Below, piece by piece: positions 51,219-60,829 of a stretch of 64,000 bases of DNA. This DNA comes from Vogesella urethralis (GTDB lineage Bacteria; Pseudomonadota; Gammaproteobacteria; Burkholderiales; Chromobacteriaceae), in the NCBI RefSeq assembly GCF_007644045.2, contig NZ_VMDW02000057.1, positions 1 through 64,000 of the forward strand, in the 5' to 3' direction. The notes beneath the pieces are model-generated. The model was not told where the DNA came from. It searched no databases and worked only from the letters and a program-made list of their open reading frames with translations. Position 1 is the first letter of the stretch, and every line of letters starts with the position of its first letter. A program made the translations under genes and the position numbers.

Positions 51219-53594
51219 TCAGAACAGCTGATCCTTCACGTTCTCCACCGCATCTTGCACCGGAGCCGCCGGCTCGTCAGCCGTGGCACCGGACGCTTCC
51301 TCAGCAGGCCCCTGGCCGCTACCCGGCACCGAACCACGGTTATTGATGCGAAGTTCGGGGTTGGTACGCTGGAATTCTTCCAGGTAGTACTCGTCATTGC
51401 CACGCAAGCCCGCACCCGGTTTCACCACCACGCCGGCGGGCGGCGGCAGCTCGACATCCGGCACACCTTTCAGCGCATTGCTCATGTAGTTCACCCAGAT
51501 CGGCAATGCTGCGGTGCCACCATAACCGTAGCGGCCCAGGCTGCGCGGCTGGTCGAAACCGACCCAGGTCACCGCCACCAGATTGGGGTTGAAACCGGCA
51601 AACCAGGCATCGCGGAAATCGTTGGTGGTACCGGTCTTGCCGGAAAGGTCATTGCGGCCCAGCGCCATGGCACGGTTGGCCGTACCGTAGCGCACCACGT
51701 CTCTCATCATGTTGCTGATGATGAAGGCGTTGCGCGGGTCGATGGCCAGCGGCGCATTCTGGCCGGCAATCGCCGGCTGGGTACGCGCCAGCACGCGGCC
51801 GCTGGCATCCTCGATGCGATCGATGAAGTAGGCACGGGTGCGGAAACCACCGTTGGCGAACACCGAGTAGCCCTCGGCAATCTGCAACGGCGTGGCAGTA
51901 CCGGCCCCCAGCGCCATGGTGAGATAGGCCGGGATGCTCTTGCCGTCAAAACCGAAACGCTGTACGTACTGCTGGCCAAAGTCGGTGCCGATCGACATCA
52001 GGATACGGATGGACACCAGGTTCTTCGACAGCGCCAGCGCACGACGCATGGTGATCATGCCGGCGTAACGGCCATCGTCGTTCTTCGGGTCCCAGCTCTG
52101 GCCGCCGATGGTCTGCGGGTCAACCGTAATCGGGGCATCGTTGATCATGGTGGACGGCGTAAAACCACGATCCAGCGCTGCAGAATAAATGAATGGCTTG
52201 AAGGTGGAGCCCGGCTGACGGATGGATTGGGTCACATGGTTGAACGGGCTGCGATTGAAATCAAAGCCCCCCACCAGGGCACGGATGGCACCGGAACGCG
52301 GGTCCATCGAGACGAAACCGCCTTCTACTTCCGGCATCTGGGTAATCTGCCAGTTGCCTTTGGCGTCCTGTACCACGCGCACATGGGCACCTGGGCGCAG
52401 GCGCTGCGCCGGGGTCACGCGCTCCGACAAGGCCGAACGGGCAAAACTCAGGCCGGTACCGGTAATGGCCACTTTCTTGCCGCCACGCAAATACACCGTC
52501 ACCTTGCCGCTGTTGGCGGCCAGTACGATGGCCGGTTGCAGGTTGCCACTGTCGCGCACGGCGGCCAGGGCTTCGTCCAGCGCTTCTTCCAGCTCTTCTT
52601 GCGGAATGGCAGACAAATCGGTAAATGCTTCCGGACCACGGTAGGCTTGGCGGCGGTCGTAATCCATCAAACCGGCGCGCAAGGAATCGAATGCCCATTG
52701 CTGATGGCGGCTATCCAGCGTGGTATACACGCGATAGCCTTCGGTATAAGCCGCTTCTTTATAACGGCCATACATGGCCTGGCGCACCATTTCCGCCATG
52801 TATTGCGCCGGGAGGCTGGCTTCCAGTGTCGGCTTGGCCAATACCATGGGTGCCGCTTTCGCTTCTTCGTATTGCTCGGTAGTAATGAAACGCAGCTCGT
52901 GCATGCGACGCAATACATACAGTTGACGCAAGCGCGCGCGCTCCGGGTTCACCACCGGGTTGTAGCTGGACGGCGCCTTGGGCAGGCCGGCCAGCATCGC
53001 CATCTCGGCAATATTGAGGTTTGCCAAGGGCTTACCATAGTAAGCCTGGGCAGCGGCGGCAAAACCGTAAGCCCGCTGACCGAGATAAATTTGATTAAAA
53101 TACAGTTCTAAGATCTGGTCTTTCGATAAAGTATGCTCAATTTTGAAAGCCAATAAAGCTTCATTGAATTTACGGGTGAAAGTTCTTTCACTCGATAAAA
53201 AGAAATTTTTAGCTACCTGCATGGTAATGGTGCTTGCACCAGAGTGCGTGCGACCGGATACTATATTGCCCACTGCAGCGCGTAATACACCGAGGTAATC
53301 GATACCACCGTGTTGATAAAAACGCTCGTCCTCCGCCGCCAGCAACGCTTGCTTCATATGCTGCGGCACGTCCTGGATGCGCGTGAACGAACGGCGCTCT
53401 TCGCCGAACTCGCCAATCAGGACGTTATCCGCCGAGTAGACGCGCAACGGCATTTTGGGACGGTAGTCGGTCAGGACATCCAGACTGGGCAGACGCGGGT
53501 AGGTAATCACCACAGCGATCAGCACCAGGCCTGCCACGATGATGGCCAGACCGGCAAGCAGACCGGCTGTCAGGGTAATAAAACGCTGGAGCAT
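51219..53594 (-). CDS. mrcA: Penicillin-binding protein 1A
   Basis: This 791-residue class A PBP polymerises and crosslinks peptidoglycan. It has an N-terminal membrane helix (TAGLLAGLAIIVAGLVLIAVV), the GT51 motifs AAEDERFYQHGGID and SGASTITMQVAKN, the PBP1A-specific OB-like region, and a transpeptidase with SxxK PGSTFKPFIYSAALDRG, SKNLVSIRI and KTGTTNDFRDAWF. The C-terminal tail is Ala/Glu/Asp-rich and disordered. The gene is divergent from pilM, an arrangement conserved in beta- and gammaproteobacteria. About 129 bases separate the two starts. Confidence 0.96.
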   Translation of the reverse strand: MLQRFITLTAGLLAGLAIIVAGLVLIAVVITYPRLPSLDVLTDYRPKMPLRVYSADNVLIGEFGEERRSFTRIQDVPQHMKQALLAAEDERFYQHGGIDYLGVLRAAVGNIVSGRTHSGASTITMQVAKNFFLSSERTFTRKFNEALLAFKIEHTLSKDQILELYFNQIYLGQRAYGFAAAAQAYYGKPLANLNIAEMAMLAGLPKAPSSYNPVVNPERARLRQLYVLRRMHELRFITTEQYEEAKAAPMVLAKPTLEASLPAQYMAEMVRQAMYGRYKEAAYTEGYRVYTTLDSRHQQWAFDSLRAGLMDYDRRQAYRGPEAFTDLSAIPQEELEEALDEALAAVRDSGNLQPAIVLAANSGKVTVYLRGGKKVAITGTGLSFARSALSERVTPAQRLRPGAHVRVVQDAKGNWQITQMPEVEGGFVSMDPRSGAIRALVGGFDFNRSPFNHVTQSIRQPGSTFKPFIYSAALDRGFTPSTMINDAPITVDPQTIGGQSWDPKNDDGRYAGMITMRRALALSKNLVSIRILMSIGTDFGQQYVQRFGFDGKSIPAYLTMALGAGTATPLQIAEGYSVFANGGFRTRAYFIDRIEDASGRVLARTQPAIAGQNAPLAIDPRNAFIISNMMRDVVRYGTANRAMALGRNDLSGKTGTTNDFRDAWFAGFNPNLVAVTWVGFDQPRSLGRYGYGGTAALPIWVNYMSNALKGVPDVELPPPAGVVVKPGAGLRGNDEYYLEEFQRTNPELRINNRGSVPGSGQGPAEEASGATADEPAAPVQDAVENVKDQLF

Positions 53595-53723
53595 CTTGTT
53601 CTAGCCTATAAAAGTGATGGCGCATTATACCTGCAAGGCTGCGCCGCAAGACGATTAGCAACGCACAAGCCTGTGCCCTGCAACAAGGAGGTTGGTGGCC
53701 AACCCTAGCGTTGGTGCCAGATT

Positions 53724-54848
53724 ATGATGCCTGGAGAAACAAGACGTTTCGATAGAAACCGCCTTCAACAGCTGTTCAGCAGCTGGCTCCCCTCCTCCCG
53801 CCACTCCATGCTGGGGCTGGATATCAGTTCCACTGCCATCAAGATGGTCGAACTCAGCCGCCACGGCCGCACGCCGCAGCTGGAACGCTACGTGGTGGAG
53901 CCGCTGGCCAAAGACCTGATTACCGAAGGCAACATCAACAATATGGACGAGGTGGCCGACGCCATCCGTCGCGCCTGGCACCGCATGGGCTCGCCGACAA
54001 AACGGGCTGCGATTGCCCTGCCAACCTCCATGGCCATCTACAAGAAGATCCTGGTCCCGGCTGGCGCACTGGGCGATGACCTTGAGCTGCAGGTAGAAAG
54101 CGAAGCCAATCAGTACATACCGTTCCCGCTGGAAGAAGTAAACCTGGATTATCAGGTACTGGGGCCGGCAAGCAACAGCGCAGACGATCTGGACGTGATG
54201 ATCTGCGCGTCGCGCAAAGAAAAAGTGGAAGAACGCGTAGCAGTCGCGGAAATGGCAGGCCTGAAGGTGGAGATCGTCGATATCGACGCCTTTGCCATGC
54301 TGACGGCGTTCGAACAGATCCAGCAGCAACTGCCCGACCAAGGCATGAACCAGACCTTTGCCCTGTTCGATATCGGCGCCAGCAAGATCCACTGCTCGGT
54401 CATCCGCAACAACCAGCAACTGTACTACCGTGAGCAGGTATTCGGCGGGGTACAACTGACGCGCGATATCCAGCGCCGCTATGGCTATACCTACGAAGAA
54501 GCCGAAGCCGGCAAGCGCAGCATGTCGCTACCGGACGGCTACGAGGCAGAGCTGTTGTACCCGTTTGTCGATTCGCTGGCGCAAGAAATCCAGCGTGCAC
54601 TGCAGTTTTTCTACACCACGGTCAGTGTGTCGCAATACCTGCGTGTGGACTACATCCTGCTGGCCGGGGGATGCAGCATGTTGTCCGGCCTGGACGATGC
54701 CATCCTCAACCGTACCCAGATCAGCACCATGATTGCCAACCCGTTCACGACCATGACCCAGGCACCCGGCATCCAGCTCAAGGAGCTGCTACTGGATGCA
54801 CCGTCATTGCTGGTGGCCTGCGGCCTGGCTTTGCGGAGATTTGACTAA
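53724..54848 (+). CDS. pilM: Type IV pilus inner membrane platform protein PilM
   Basis: PilM (374 residues) is an actin-like cytoplasmic ATPase that links the pilus alignment complex to PilN. The core starts LGLDISSTAIKMVELSR after a longer N-terminus, and continues with PTSMAIYKKI, FDIGASKIHCSV and LLAGGCSMLSGLDDA, all typical of the FtsA-like fold. ATG at 53724 or the next ATG at 53727 starts it, because an in-frame stop TAG is only 16 bases upstream; AAGGAGG at 53685 is too far away to be used, so the true binding site is weak. It is the first gene of pilMNOPQ. Confidence 0.95.
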   Translation: MMPGETRRFDRNRLQQLFSSWLPSSRHSMLGLDISSTAIKMVELSRHGRTPQLERYVVEPLAKDLITEGNINNMDEVADAIRRAWHRMGSPTKRAAIALPTSMAIYKKILVPAGALGDDLELQVESEANQYIPFPLEEVNLDYQVLGPASNSADDLDVMICASRKEKVEERVAVAEMAGLKVEIVDIDAFAMLTAFEQIQQQLPDQGMNQTFALFDIGASKIHCSVIRNNQQLYYREQVFGGVQLTRDIQRRYGYTYEEAEAGKRSMSLPDGYEAELLYPFVDSLAQEIQRALQFFYTTVSVSQYLRVDYILLAGGCSMLSGLDDAILNRTQISTMIANPFTTMTQAPGIQLKELLLDAPSLLVACGLALRRFD

Positions 54849-55424
54849 ATGATCCGCATCAACCTGCTACCGCACCGCGAACAGAAAAAGGCAGCGCACC
54901 GGAAACGCTTCCAGACCCTGATGCTGGCCAGCCTGCTGGTAGCCATCGGCCTGACCTACCTGTGTTACTTGCAGCTAGAGGACGCCAAGGCAAGCCAACT
55001 GGCGCGCAACCAGCGGCTGGATGAAGAGATCGGCAAGATCAACGCCAAACTCAGCAATATCGAGTCGCTACGCCAGAAAAAAGCCGAGTTGCTGGCGCGC
55101 AAACAGCTGGTGGAACGCCTGCAGTACGATCGTACCCAGGCTGTGTACATTTTTGACGAGCTGATCCGCCTGATGCCGGAAGGCGTGTTTCTGAAGGACT
55201 TCCGCCAGACAGGCAGTAACATCGCCCTTAGCGGCGTCGCCCTGTCCAGTGCCCGTGTATCGCTGCTGATGCGCAGCTTGGCAGAATCGAATACTTTCGC
55301 CGACCCGGTGCTGATCGAAGTCAGCGCCACCAACGTCGACAAGATCCGTGCCAACCAGTTCAGCCTGAGCGTAACACTGAAGGCACAACATGCCGCCGCA
55401 CCGCCGCAAGGAGCCGCCAAATGA
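54849..55424 (+). CDS. pilN: Type IV pilus assembly protein PilN
   Basis: PilN (191 residues) is a bitopic inner membrane protein of the alignment subcomplex. It begins with the conserved PilM-binding INLLPHREQKK, then a membrane helix (TLMLASLLVAIGLTYLCYL), a coiled coil (QLARNQRLDEEIGKINAKLSNIESLRQKK) and a periplasmic ferredoxin-like domain. It abuts pilM and overlaps pilO by four bases. Confidence 0.96.
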   Translation: MIRINLLPHREQKKAAHRKRFQTLMLASLLVAIGLTYLCYLQLEDAKASQLARNQRLDEEIGKINAKLSNIESLRQKKAELLARKQLVERLQYDRTQAVYIFDELIRLMPEGVFLKDFRQTGSNIALSGVALSSARVSLLMRSLAESNTFADPVLIEVSATNVDKIRANQFSLSVTLKAQHAAAPPQGAAK

Positions 55425-56026
55425 CCCTGGACGAATTGCGCACCCTTGACTTCAAGGACATGCCCAACTGGCCGCTGCAAGGCCAGTTGGCCGCCCTGCT
55501 CGTGATGATCCTGATGGTACTGGGGGCAGCTTACCTGCTTGTGTTTTCGTCCATACAGGATGAAATTGCCCAGGCCAAACTGAAAGAAGAAGAGCTGCGG
55601 CAGACCTTCGTCGACAAGAAGCGTCAGGCCAGCAACCTGGCTGCACTGGAAAACCAGCTCAAACAGATCGAAACCTCGTTTGGCACGCTGCTCAAGCAAT
55701 TGCCCAGCAAGTCGGAAATGGACGCGCTGCTGACCGAAATCAACCAGGCCGGCATCGGCCGCGGTTTGCAGTTCGAGTTGTTTCGCCCGGCCACCGAAGT
55801 CAAAACCGACCAGATGGCCGAGATGCCGATCCAGATTCGCCTGACCGGCACCTATAACGAACTGGCAGCCTTTGCGACCGACGTTTCCCAGCTGTCGCGC
55901 ATCGTCACCATCGGCGACATCTCGCTGACACCCGCCGATGCCAAAAACAGCCGCCTGGTGATGATGGCCACGGCCAAGACCTACCGCGCGCTGGAAGCGG
56001 AAGAGAAAGTCGCCGCACCGAAATGA
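55421..56026 (+). CDS. pilO: Type IV pilus assembly protein PilO
   Basis: PilO (201 residues) pairs with PilN to bridge the inner membrane platform and PilP. A short cytoplasmic part (TLDFKDMPNWPLQGQ) precedes a membrane helix (LAALLVMILMVLGAAYLLVF), a coiled coil (AQAKLKEEELRQTFVDKKRQ) and a globular periplasmic domain with IQIRLTGTYNELAAFATDVS. It overlaps pilN and pilP by four bases each. Confidence 0.96.
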   Translation: MTLDELRTLDFKDMPNWPLQGQLAALLVMILMVLGAAYLLVFSSIQDEIAQAKLKEEELRQTFVDKKRQASNLAALENQLKQIETSFGTLLKQLPSKSEMDALLTEINQAGIGRGLQFELFRPATEVKTDQMAEMPIQIRLTGTYNELAAFATDVSQLSRIVTIGDISLTPADAKNSRLVMMATAKTYRALEAEEKVAAPK

Positions 56027-56556
56027 GCACAATCACGATGTCTAGACTGTTTCCTGTCTTGCTACTGCTGCTGTCAGCCTGCAGCCTGACCGAGCAGGAC
56101 GACCTGGAGCAATGGATGCAGCAGGCCGGTAGCGGCCTGCATGGTCAGGTCGAGCCATTGCCCCAGATCGAGCCCTACAAGCCCTACCAGTACCGTGGTC
56201 AGGACCTGGTCTCGCCATTCGACACCAACCGTCTGCAACTGGCACGCAAGAATGCCAGCAGCAACCTGCCTGACACCGGTCGCCCACGGGAAATACTGGA
56301 AAACTACGAACTGGACAAACTGAAGCTGGTGGGCACCATGCTGCTGCAAAAAGAACGCATCGGGCTGATCCAGACGCCGGAAGGGGGAATCTACCGGGTA
56401 CGCATCGGTAGCTTTATCGGCCCGAATTACGGCATTGTGCGTGCTGTCAGCGAAACCGAAATCAAACTGGAAGAAACTGTCGAAGATGTAAACGGCGAGT
56501 GGGTAAAGCAGGATAACAACCTCTACCTGCTTCAGGAACAAGGAAAAGCACCATGA
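56023..56556 (+). CDS. pilP: Type IV pilus lipoprotein PilP
   Basis: PilP (177 residues) is an inner membrane lipoprotein that connects PilNO to the secretin. The signal ends with LLLLLSAC. The mature protein has an unstructured Pro/Gln linker (PLPQIEPYKPYQYRGQDLVSPF) and a beta-domain (DKLKLVGTMLLQKERIGLIQTPEGGIYRVR). Four-base overlaps on both sides show tight coupling. Confidence 0.95.
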   Translation: MSTITMSRLFPVLLLLLSACSLTEQDDLEQWMQQAGSGLHGQVEPLPQIEPYKPYQYRGQDLVSPFDTNRLQLARKNASSNLPDTGRPREILENYELDKLKLVGTMLLQKERIGLIQTPEGGIYRVRIGSFIGPNYGIVRAVSETEIKLEETVEDVNGEWVKQDNNLYLLQEQGKAP

Positions 56557-58691
56557 AAACAATGACCCTGACGCAGCTGGCCGCCGCCCTTACCCTTGCC
56601 GGCCTTTCCGGCCTGGCCATTGCGGCCAACAGCATTACCCAGATCGAACTGCTCAAGAATGCCCAGGAACAGCAAGTGCTGGCGGTGACCTTCAGCAACC
56701 CGCTGCCCGTCTCGCCCAACAGCTTTGCCATTTCCAATCCGCCACGGGTGGCATTCGACTTTCCCGATACCCGCAACCAGACCGGAAAGACCCAGCTGCC
56801 CTTTGCCGCCAGCCTGCTCAACGCCGCCACGGTGGTAGAAGGCCAGGGCAAGGCACGCCTGGTACTGAACCTGAACAAATCGACTGCCTATACCAGCAAA
56901 CTGGAAGATAACAAGCTGCTGATCACGCTGAATGCCCCTGGCAGTGCCAGCCAGCCAGTCAGCGCGCCTGCCAGCCGCATCCAGGAAGCACCAACCGAAA
57001 TCCTGCCACCGGTCTTTGCTGCGGCACCGAATGCCATTGCGCCGAATGGCGTGGTCCAGAACGTGGACTTCAAACGCGGCGACAACGGCGAAGCTCGGGT
57101 ACTGATCGACCTCAACAGTGCCAGCACGCCAGTCGATATCAAGCGGGAAGGCAAGAACGTCGTGATCGACCTGGCAGGCGTCAAAGTGCCACGACATCTG
57201 GAACGCCGCTTGGACGTGACCGATTTTGCCACCCCTACCCGCCGCATTGATGCCACGAATCAGGGTGCGGGCAGCCGCATCGTGCTGCAATCCGAGGGCG
57301 ATTGGGCCTACTCCTCCTACCAGACCGACAAGCGCCTGGTGGTGGAGGTACGCAAAATATCGGCCGAAGAAGTGGAAGCCGCACTGCAAGCGCAGGGCAA
57401 AGCCAGCTACAAGGGAGAGAAGCTGTCGCTCAACTTCCAGAACGTCGAAGTTCGCTCCTTGCTGCAGGTAATTGCCGAATTTACCGGCATGAACATCATC
57501 ACCAGCGACTCGGTCAACGGTACGCTGACCCTGCGGCTGAAAGACGTGCCTTGGGATCAGGCACTGGACCTGATCCTGGCCCAGAAGAACCTGGAAAAGC
57601 GCCAGGTGGGTAACGTGGTGCGCATTGCGCCACGCGACGAATTGCTGGCGATCGAACGTCAGGCTGCCGAGTCGCAGAAGCAACGCGTCAATGCCGAGCC
57701 CATCATTACGGAAACCTTCCAGATCAAATACCGGGCGGCAGAAGAGATCCGCGAAGCACTCAAAGACCTGGCCGGCTTCTACAGCGAGAACGTCACCACC
57801 AGCCAGGGCAGCAGCAGCACGGGTACCAAAGCCGCTATTCTGGTCGACCCGCGCTCCAACAAGATCATCATCCGTGAGCGGGTGTCCGTCATTGAAGAAA
57901 TCCGCAAGGTGATCCAGACGCTGGATACCCCGCTGCGCCAGGTACTGATCGAAGCGCGCATTGTCGAGGCCAAGGACAACTTCCAGAAAGACTTGGGCGT
58001 ACGCCTGCAAGTTACCAAGGTAGGCGGGGACACCTCGGTCGGCAATCTGTCCAACGGCGGCAGCATACCCATCGGCCAATTGCCGTCTGGTGATGTCACA
58101 TTCAACCCAAACGTCAGCCTGCCTGCTTCGCTGAGCGGTGCCTCGATTGCAGCTGTATTCAAGGGGGCCAGCAGCATCATCGGGCTAGAGTTATCAGCCA
58201 TGCAGGCAGAAGACCGTGGCAAGGTCGTCTCCAGCCCGCGCATCCTGACTGCCGACCGTACCAAAGCCACCATTACCGAAGGTACCGAGATTCCGTATCA
58301 AACCACGGATAAAGACGGCAACTCGTCGACAACCTTCAAAAAGGCCAACCTGACCTTGGCCGTAACGCCGCAGGTAACGCCGGAAAACGACGTCGTCCTC
58401 AAGCTGAACATTACCAAGGACACGCCGAACACCAAGCTGAAAGTGGGCGAAAATCCTGCCATTGACAACAAGACCGTCGACACTGAGGTTCGGGTCGAAA
58501 ATGGCGGTACCGTGGTCATTGGCGGCATTTACGTGCAAGAACAAAACACGGTAGAGAACCGCGTGCCCTTGCTGGGCGACCTGCCAGTAGTCGGCGCCTT
58601 GTTCCGCAACAATTCCAATACCAACAACCGTCGCGAACTGCTGGTTTTCATCACGCCGCGCATCGTGGAGAATGAGTTCATTCCCCGCTGA
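56553..58691 (+). CDS. pilQ: Type IV pilus secretin PilQ
   Basis: PilQ (712 residues) forms the outer membrane channel for pili and for incoming DNA during natural transformation. After a signal peptide (MKTMTLTQLAAALTLAGLSGLAIAA) come two AMIN domains (about 30-120 and 165-265), an N0-type domain with SLNFQNVEVRSLLQVIAEFTG, a secretin N1 repeat and the secretin core ending in VPLLGDLPVVGALFRN. The final gate and beta-barrel follow LIEARIVEAKDNFQKDLG. It has one copy of the repeat core (56622). Confidence 0.97.
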   Translation: MKTMTLTQLAAALTLAGLSGLAIAANSITQIELLKNAQEQQVLAVTFSNPLPVSPNSFAISNPPRVAFDFPDTRNQTGKTQLPFAASLLNAATVVEGQGKARLVLNLNKSTAYTSKLEDNKLLITLNAPGSASQPVSAPASRIQEAPTEILPPVFAAAPNAIAPNGVVQNVDFKRGDNGEARVLIDLNSASTPVDIKREGKNVVIDLAGVKVPRHLERRLDVTDFATPTRRIDATNQGAGSRIVLQSEGDWAYSSYQTDKRLVVEVRKISAEEVEAALQAQGKASYKGEKLSLNFQNVEVRSLLQVIAEFTGMNIITSDSVNGTLTLRLKDVPWDQALDLILAQKNLEKRQVGNVVRIAPRDELLAIERQAAESQKQRVNAEPIITETFQIKYRAAEEIREALKDLAGFYSENVTTSQGSSSTGTKAAILVDPRSNKIIIRERVSVIEEIRKVIQTLDTPLRQVLIEARIVEAKDNFQKDLGVRLQVTKVGGDTSVGNLSNGGSIPIGQLPSGDVTFNPNVSLPASLSGASIAAVFKGASSIIGLELSAMQAEDRGKVVSSPRILTADRTKATITEGTEIPYQTTDKDGNSSTTFKKANLTLAVTPQVTPENDVVLKLNITKDTPNTKLKVGENPAIDNKTVDTEVRVENGGTVVIGGIYVQEQNTVENRVPLLGDLPVVGALFRNNSNTNNRRELLVFITPRIVENEFIPR

Positions 58692-58706
58692 GCTAGCAGA
58701 CATATC

Positions 58707-59276
58707 ATGAAGTCATCCGATACAATGCCTGCCATGGAACTGGCAGGCAATTTTTTTCTGGTGGGCCTGATGGGCTCGGGCAAGACCACGGTTGGCCGCA
58801 CGCTGGCAAAGCATACCGGCAAGACGTTTTATGATTCCGACCACGAAATCGAGCGTCGTACCGGGGTACGCATCACCACGATCTTCGACATCGAAGGCGA
58901 GCCACGCTTTCGCGAGCGAGAGCGCGATACCATCGCCGAGCTGTGCCAGATGCAGGGCATCGTTCTGGCCACCGGTGGCGGTGCCATCCTGGCACCGGAA
59001 AACCGCCAGGCGCTACGCAAGCACGGTACAGTCATCTACCTGCGCGCCCAGATCGACGACATCCTGGCGCGCACCCAGCACGACAAAAGCCGGCCACTGT
59101 TACAAACCGCCGACCCGCGCAGCAAGCTGGAAGAACTGTTCGCCATCCGCGATCCGCTCTATCGCGAGGTCGCCGACATCGTCATCGACACCACGCACCA
59201 GAACGTCAATGTGCTGGTCCACCGCCTGGAGCAGCGATTGCTGAGCCACCAAAGCAAGCACCCTGTCAAACCATGA
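58707..59276 (+). CDS. aroK: Shikimate kinase
   Basis: AroK (189 residues) phosphorylates shikimate in aromatic amino acid synthesis. The P-loop [17 protein letters not shown] is near residue 20, followed by [32 protein letters not shown] with the shikimate-binding DxD and GGGAIL. A later ATG (MELAGNFF, 58734) would suit the usual length; the first is listed. A 10-mer repeat copy (GGTTGGCCGC, 58790) overlaps the P-loop codons. It overlaps aroB by four bases and follows the pil operon by 15 bases. Confidence 0.95.
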   Translation: MKSSDTMPAMELAGNFFLVGLMGSGKTTVGRTLAKHTGKTFYDSDHEIERRTGVRITTIFDIEGEPRFRERERDTIAELCQMQGIVLATGGGAILAPENRQALRKHGTVIYLRAQIDDILARTQHDKSRPLLQTADPRSKLEELFAIRDPLYREVADIVIDTTHQNVNVLVHRLEQRLLSHQSKHPVKP

Positions 59277-60358
59277 TCACGCTCAACCTTACCCTGCCCG
59301 ACACCAGCTACCCCATCTACATCGGCGAACACTTGCTACCGCAAGCCGAGCTGCTATTGCCACACCTGAAGCAGAAAAAAGTGATGATCGTGACCAATAC
59401 CACGGTCGCACCGCTGTATCTGGAAACCTTGCGTCGTGGCCTGCAACAGCACGGCGTCAGCGTACTGAGCGTGACCCTGCCAGATGGCGAAGATTTCAAG
59501 ACCTGGGAAACGCTGAACCTGATCTTTGATGCACTGCTGGCCAACAAGTGCGAGCGCGGCACCACGCTGATCGCGCTAGGGGGTGGCGTCATCGGCGACA
59601 TGGTGGGGTTTGCCGCCGCCAGCTACCAGCGGGGTGTGCCGTTCATTCAGGTTCCCACCACGCTGCTGTCGCAGGTGGACTCCTCGGTAGGCGGCAAAAC
59701 CGCCATCAACCACCCGCTGGGCAAAAACATGATCGGCGCGTTCTACCAGCCCAAAGCGGTGCTGGCCGACATGACGCTGCTGGATACGCTGCCCGAGCGC
59801 GAGCTATCGGCCGGTCTGGCGGAAGTGATCAAATACGGCCTGCTGGGTGATGCCAGTTTTATCGACTGGCTGGAACAGAATATGGGCGCGCTGCGCGCCA
59901 AGAACAAAACCGTACTGGCCGAGGCCGTACGCCGCTGCTGTGCCATGAAAGCCGACATCGTGTCGCAAGACGAGCGTGAAAGCGGCATCCGCGCCCTGCT
60001 GAACCTGGGCCACACGTTTGGCCACGCCATCGAAGCCGGACTGGGCTTTGGTACTTGGCTGCATGGCGAAGCAGTGGCTGCGGGCATGATGCTGGCGGCG
60101 GAAGCCTCGCGGCTGCTGGGCTACCTCAGCGAAGACGAGGTTGGCCGCATCGAACGCCTGCTGCATGCTGCCGGCTTGCCGACGGTCAGTCCCGACCTTG
60201 GCGAGGCCGTCTGGCTGGAACACATGAGCCATGACAAAAAAGTGAGCGACGGCACCATCCGCTTTGTGCTGATGCAGCAATTAGGTCATGCCATTGTCGC
60301 AACGCTACCCGCAGCGGTGCTCAGCGCCACGCTCAACAGCCGCTTCGTGGCGAAGTAA
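59273..60358 (+). CDS. aroB: 3-dehydroquinate synthase
   Basis: AroB (361 residues) makes dehydroquinate from DAHP with NAD and a metal. The NAD-binding [19 protein letters not shown], the [21 protein letters not shown] motif, metal-ligand residues in EVIKYGLL and [11 protein letters not shown] are all present. ATG overlaps the aroK stop (ATGA), which fixes the start at 59273. The pilMNOPQ-aroK-aroB cluster is a well-known layout of this lineage. A copy of the repeat lies near the 3' end (60139, GGTTGGCCGCAT). Confidence 0.97.
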   Translation: MITLNLTLPDTSYPIYIGEHLLPQAELLLPHLKQKKVMIVTNTTVAPLYLETLRRGLQQHGVSVLSVTLPDGEDFKTWETLNLIFDALLANKCERGTTLIALGGGVIGDMVGFAAASYQRGVPFIQVPTTLLSQVDSSVGGKTAINHPLGKNMIGAFYQPKAVLADMTLLDTLPERELSAGLAEVIKYGLLGDASFIDWLEQNMGALRAKNKTVLAEAVRRCCAMKADIVSQDERESGIRALLNLGHTFGHAIEAGLGFGTWLHGEAVAAGMMLAAEASRLLGYLSEDEVGRIERLLHAAGLPTVSPDLGEAVWLEHMSHDKKVSDGTIRFVLMQQLGHAIVATLPAAVLSATLNSRFVAK

Positions 60359-60388
60359 CTACGTAGATTTACTACGAAATTCTACGAA
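60359..60388. promoter_or_regulatory. CTACG(A/T)A direct repeats upstream of the mini-FimV gene
   Basis: CTACGTA, CTACGAA and CTACGAA lie at 60359-60365, 60372-60378 and 60382-60388, spaced 13 and 10 bases, i.e. about one helical turn. Direct repeats at this spacing are typical binding sites for response regulators. A small hairpin (GCCTGC-CGC-GCAGGC, 60395-60409) follows. No -35/-10 pair is clear. Confidence 0.35.
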
Positions 60389-60442
60389 TAGGCAGCCTGC
60401 CGCGCAGGCCTGACAATAGCGGTATCCGATCAGGAGACTGCC

Positions 60443-60829
60443 ATGCTAGGCCTCGTCAAACAGCTTACCGACAAGATCCACGCCAGCCAGGAAAGCGGGC
60501 TACTCAGCCACGCCATGAGCCCCTGGCGTTATGTGCCGCCCCAGGAACGCCTGATCGACCCGATTGGCGAGGCGGAAGTTTTCCTCGCCTACGGCAAACG
60601 CCAGGAAGCGGTACGCGTGTTGCGCCATACGCTACGTCAGCAGCCCGACAACCTGGAAGCCAAGGTATTGCTACTGCAAGCACTGGCCTATCTGCGCGAC
60701 AGCCAGGCCTATTGCACCCTTGCGCGCGAACTGGCGCCCATGCTGAGCGGAAAAGCCCTGTGGCACACCATTTGCCGCGAAGGGCAAGCGCTGGCCCCTG
60801 CCGACCCCCTGTTCCTGTACCAGGCCTGA
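60443..60829 (+). CDS. FimV C-terminal-like (TPR) small protein
   Basis: The 128-residue protein resembles only the C-terminal cytoplasmic part of FimV: PIGEAEVFLAYGKRQEAVRVLRHTLRQQPDNLEAKVLLLQALAYL is the tetratricopeptide-like pair with the FimV_C PLGEAEVYLAYG signature, and the rest is helical. True FimV proteins are large, with LysM and a membrane helix. Here no signal or membrane segment is present, so it would be cytoplasmic. AGGAG lies six bases before the ATG. FimV helps regulate type IV pili and twitching, so a link to the neighbouring pilus genes is a fair inference. Its stop abuts that of the pilin gene on the other strand (TGATCA). Confidence 0.75.
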   Translation: MLGLVKQLTDKIHASQESGLLSHAMSPWRYVPPQERLIDPIGEAEVFLAYGKRQEAVRVLRHTLRQQPDNLEAKVLLLQALAYLRDSQAYCTLARELAPMLSGKALWHTICREGQALAPADPLFLYQA

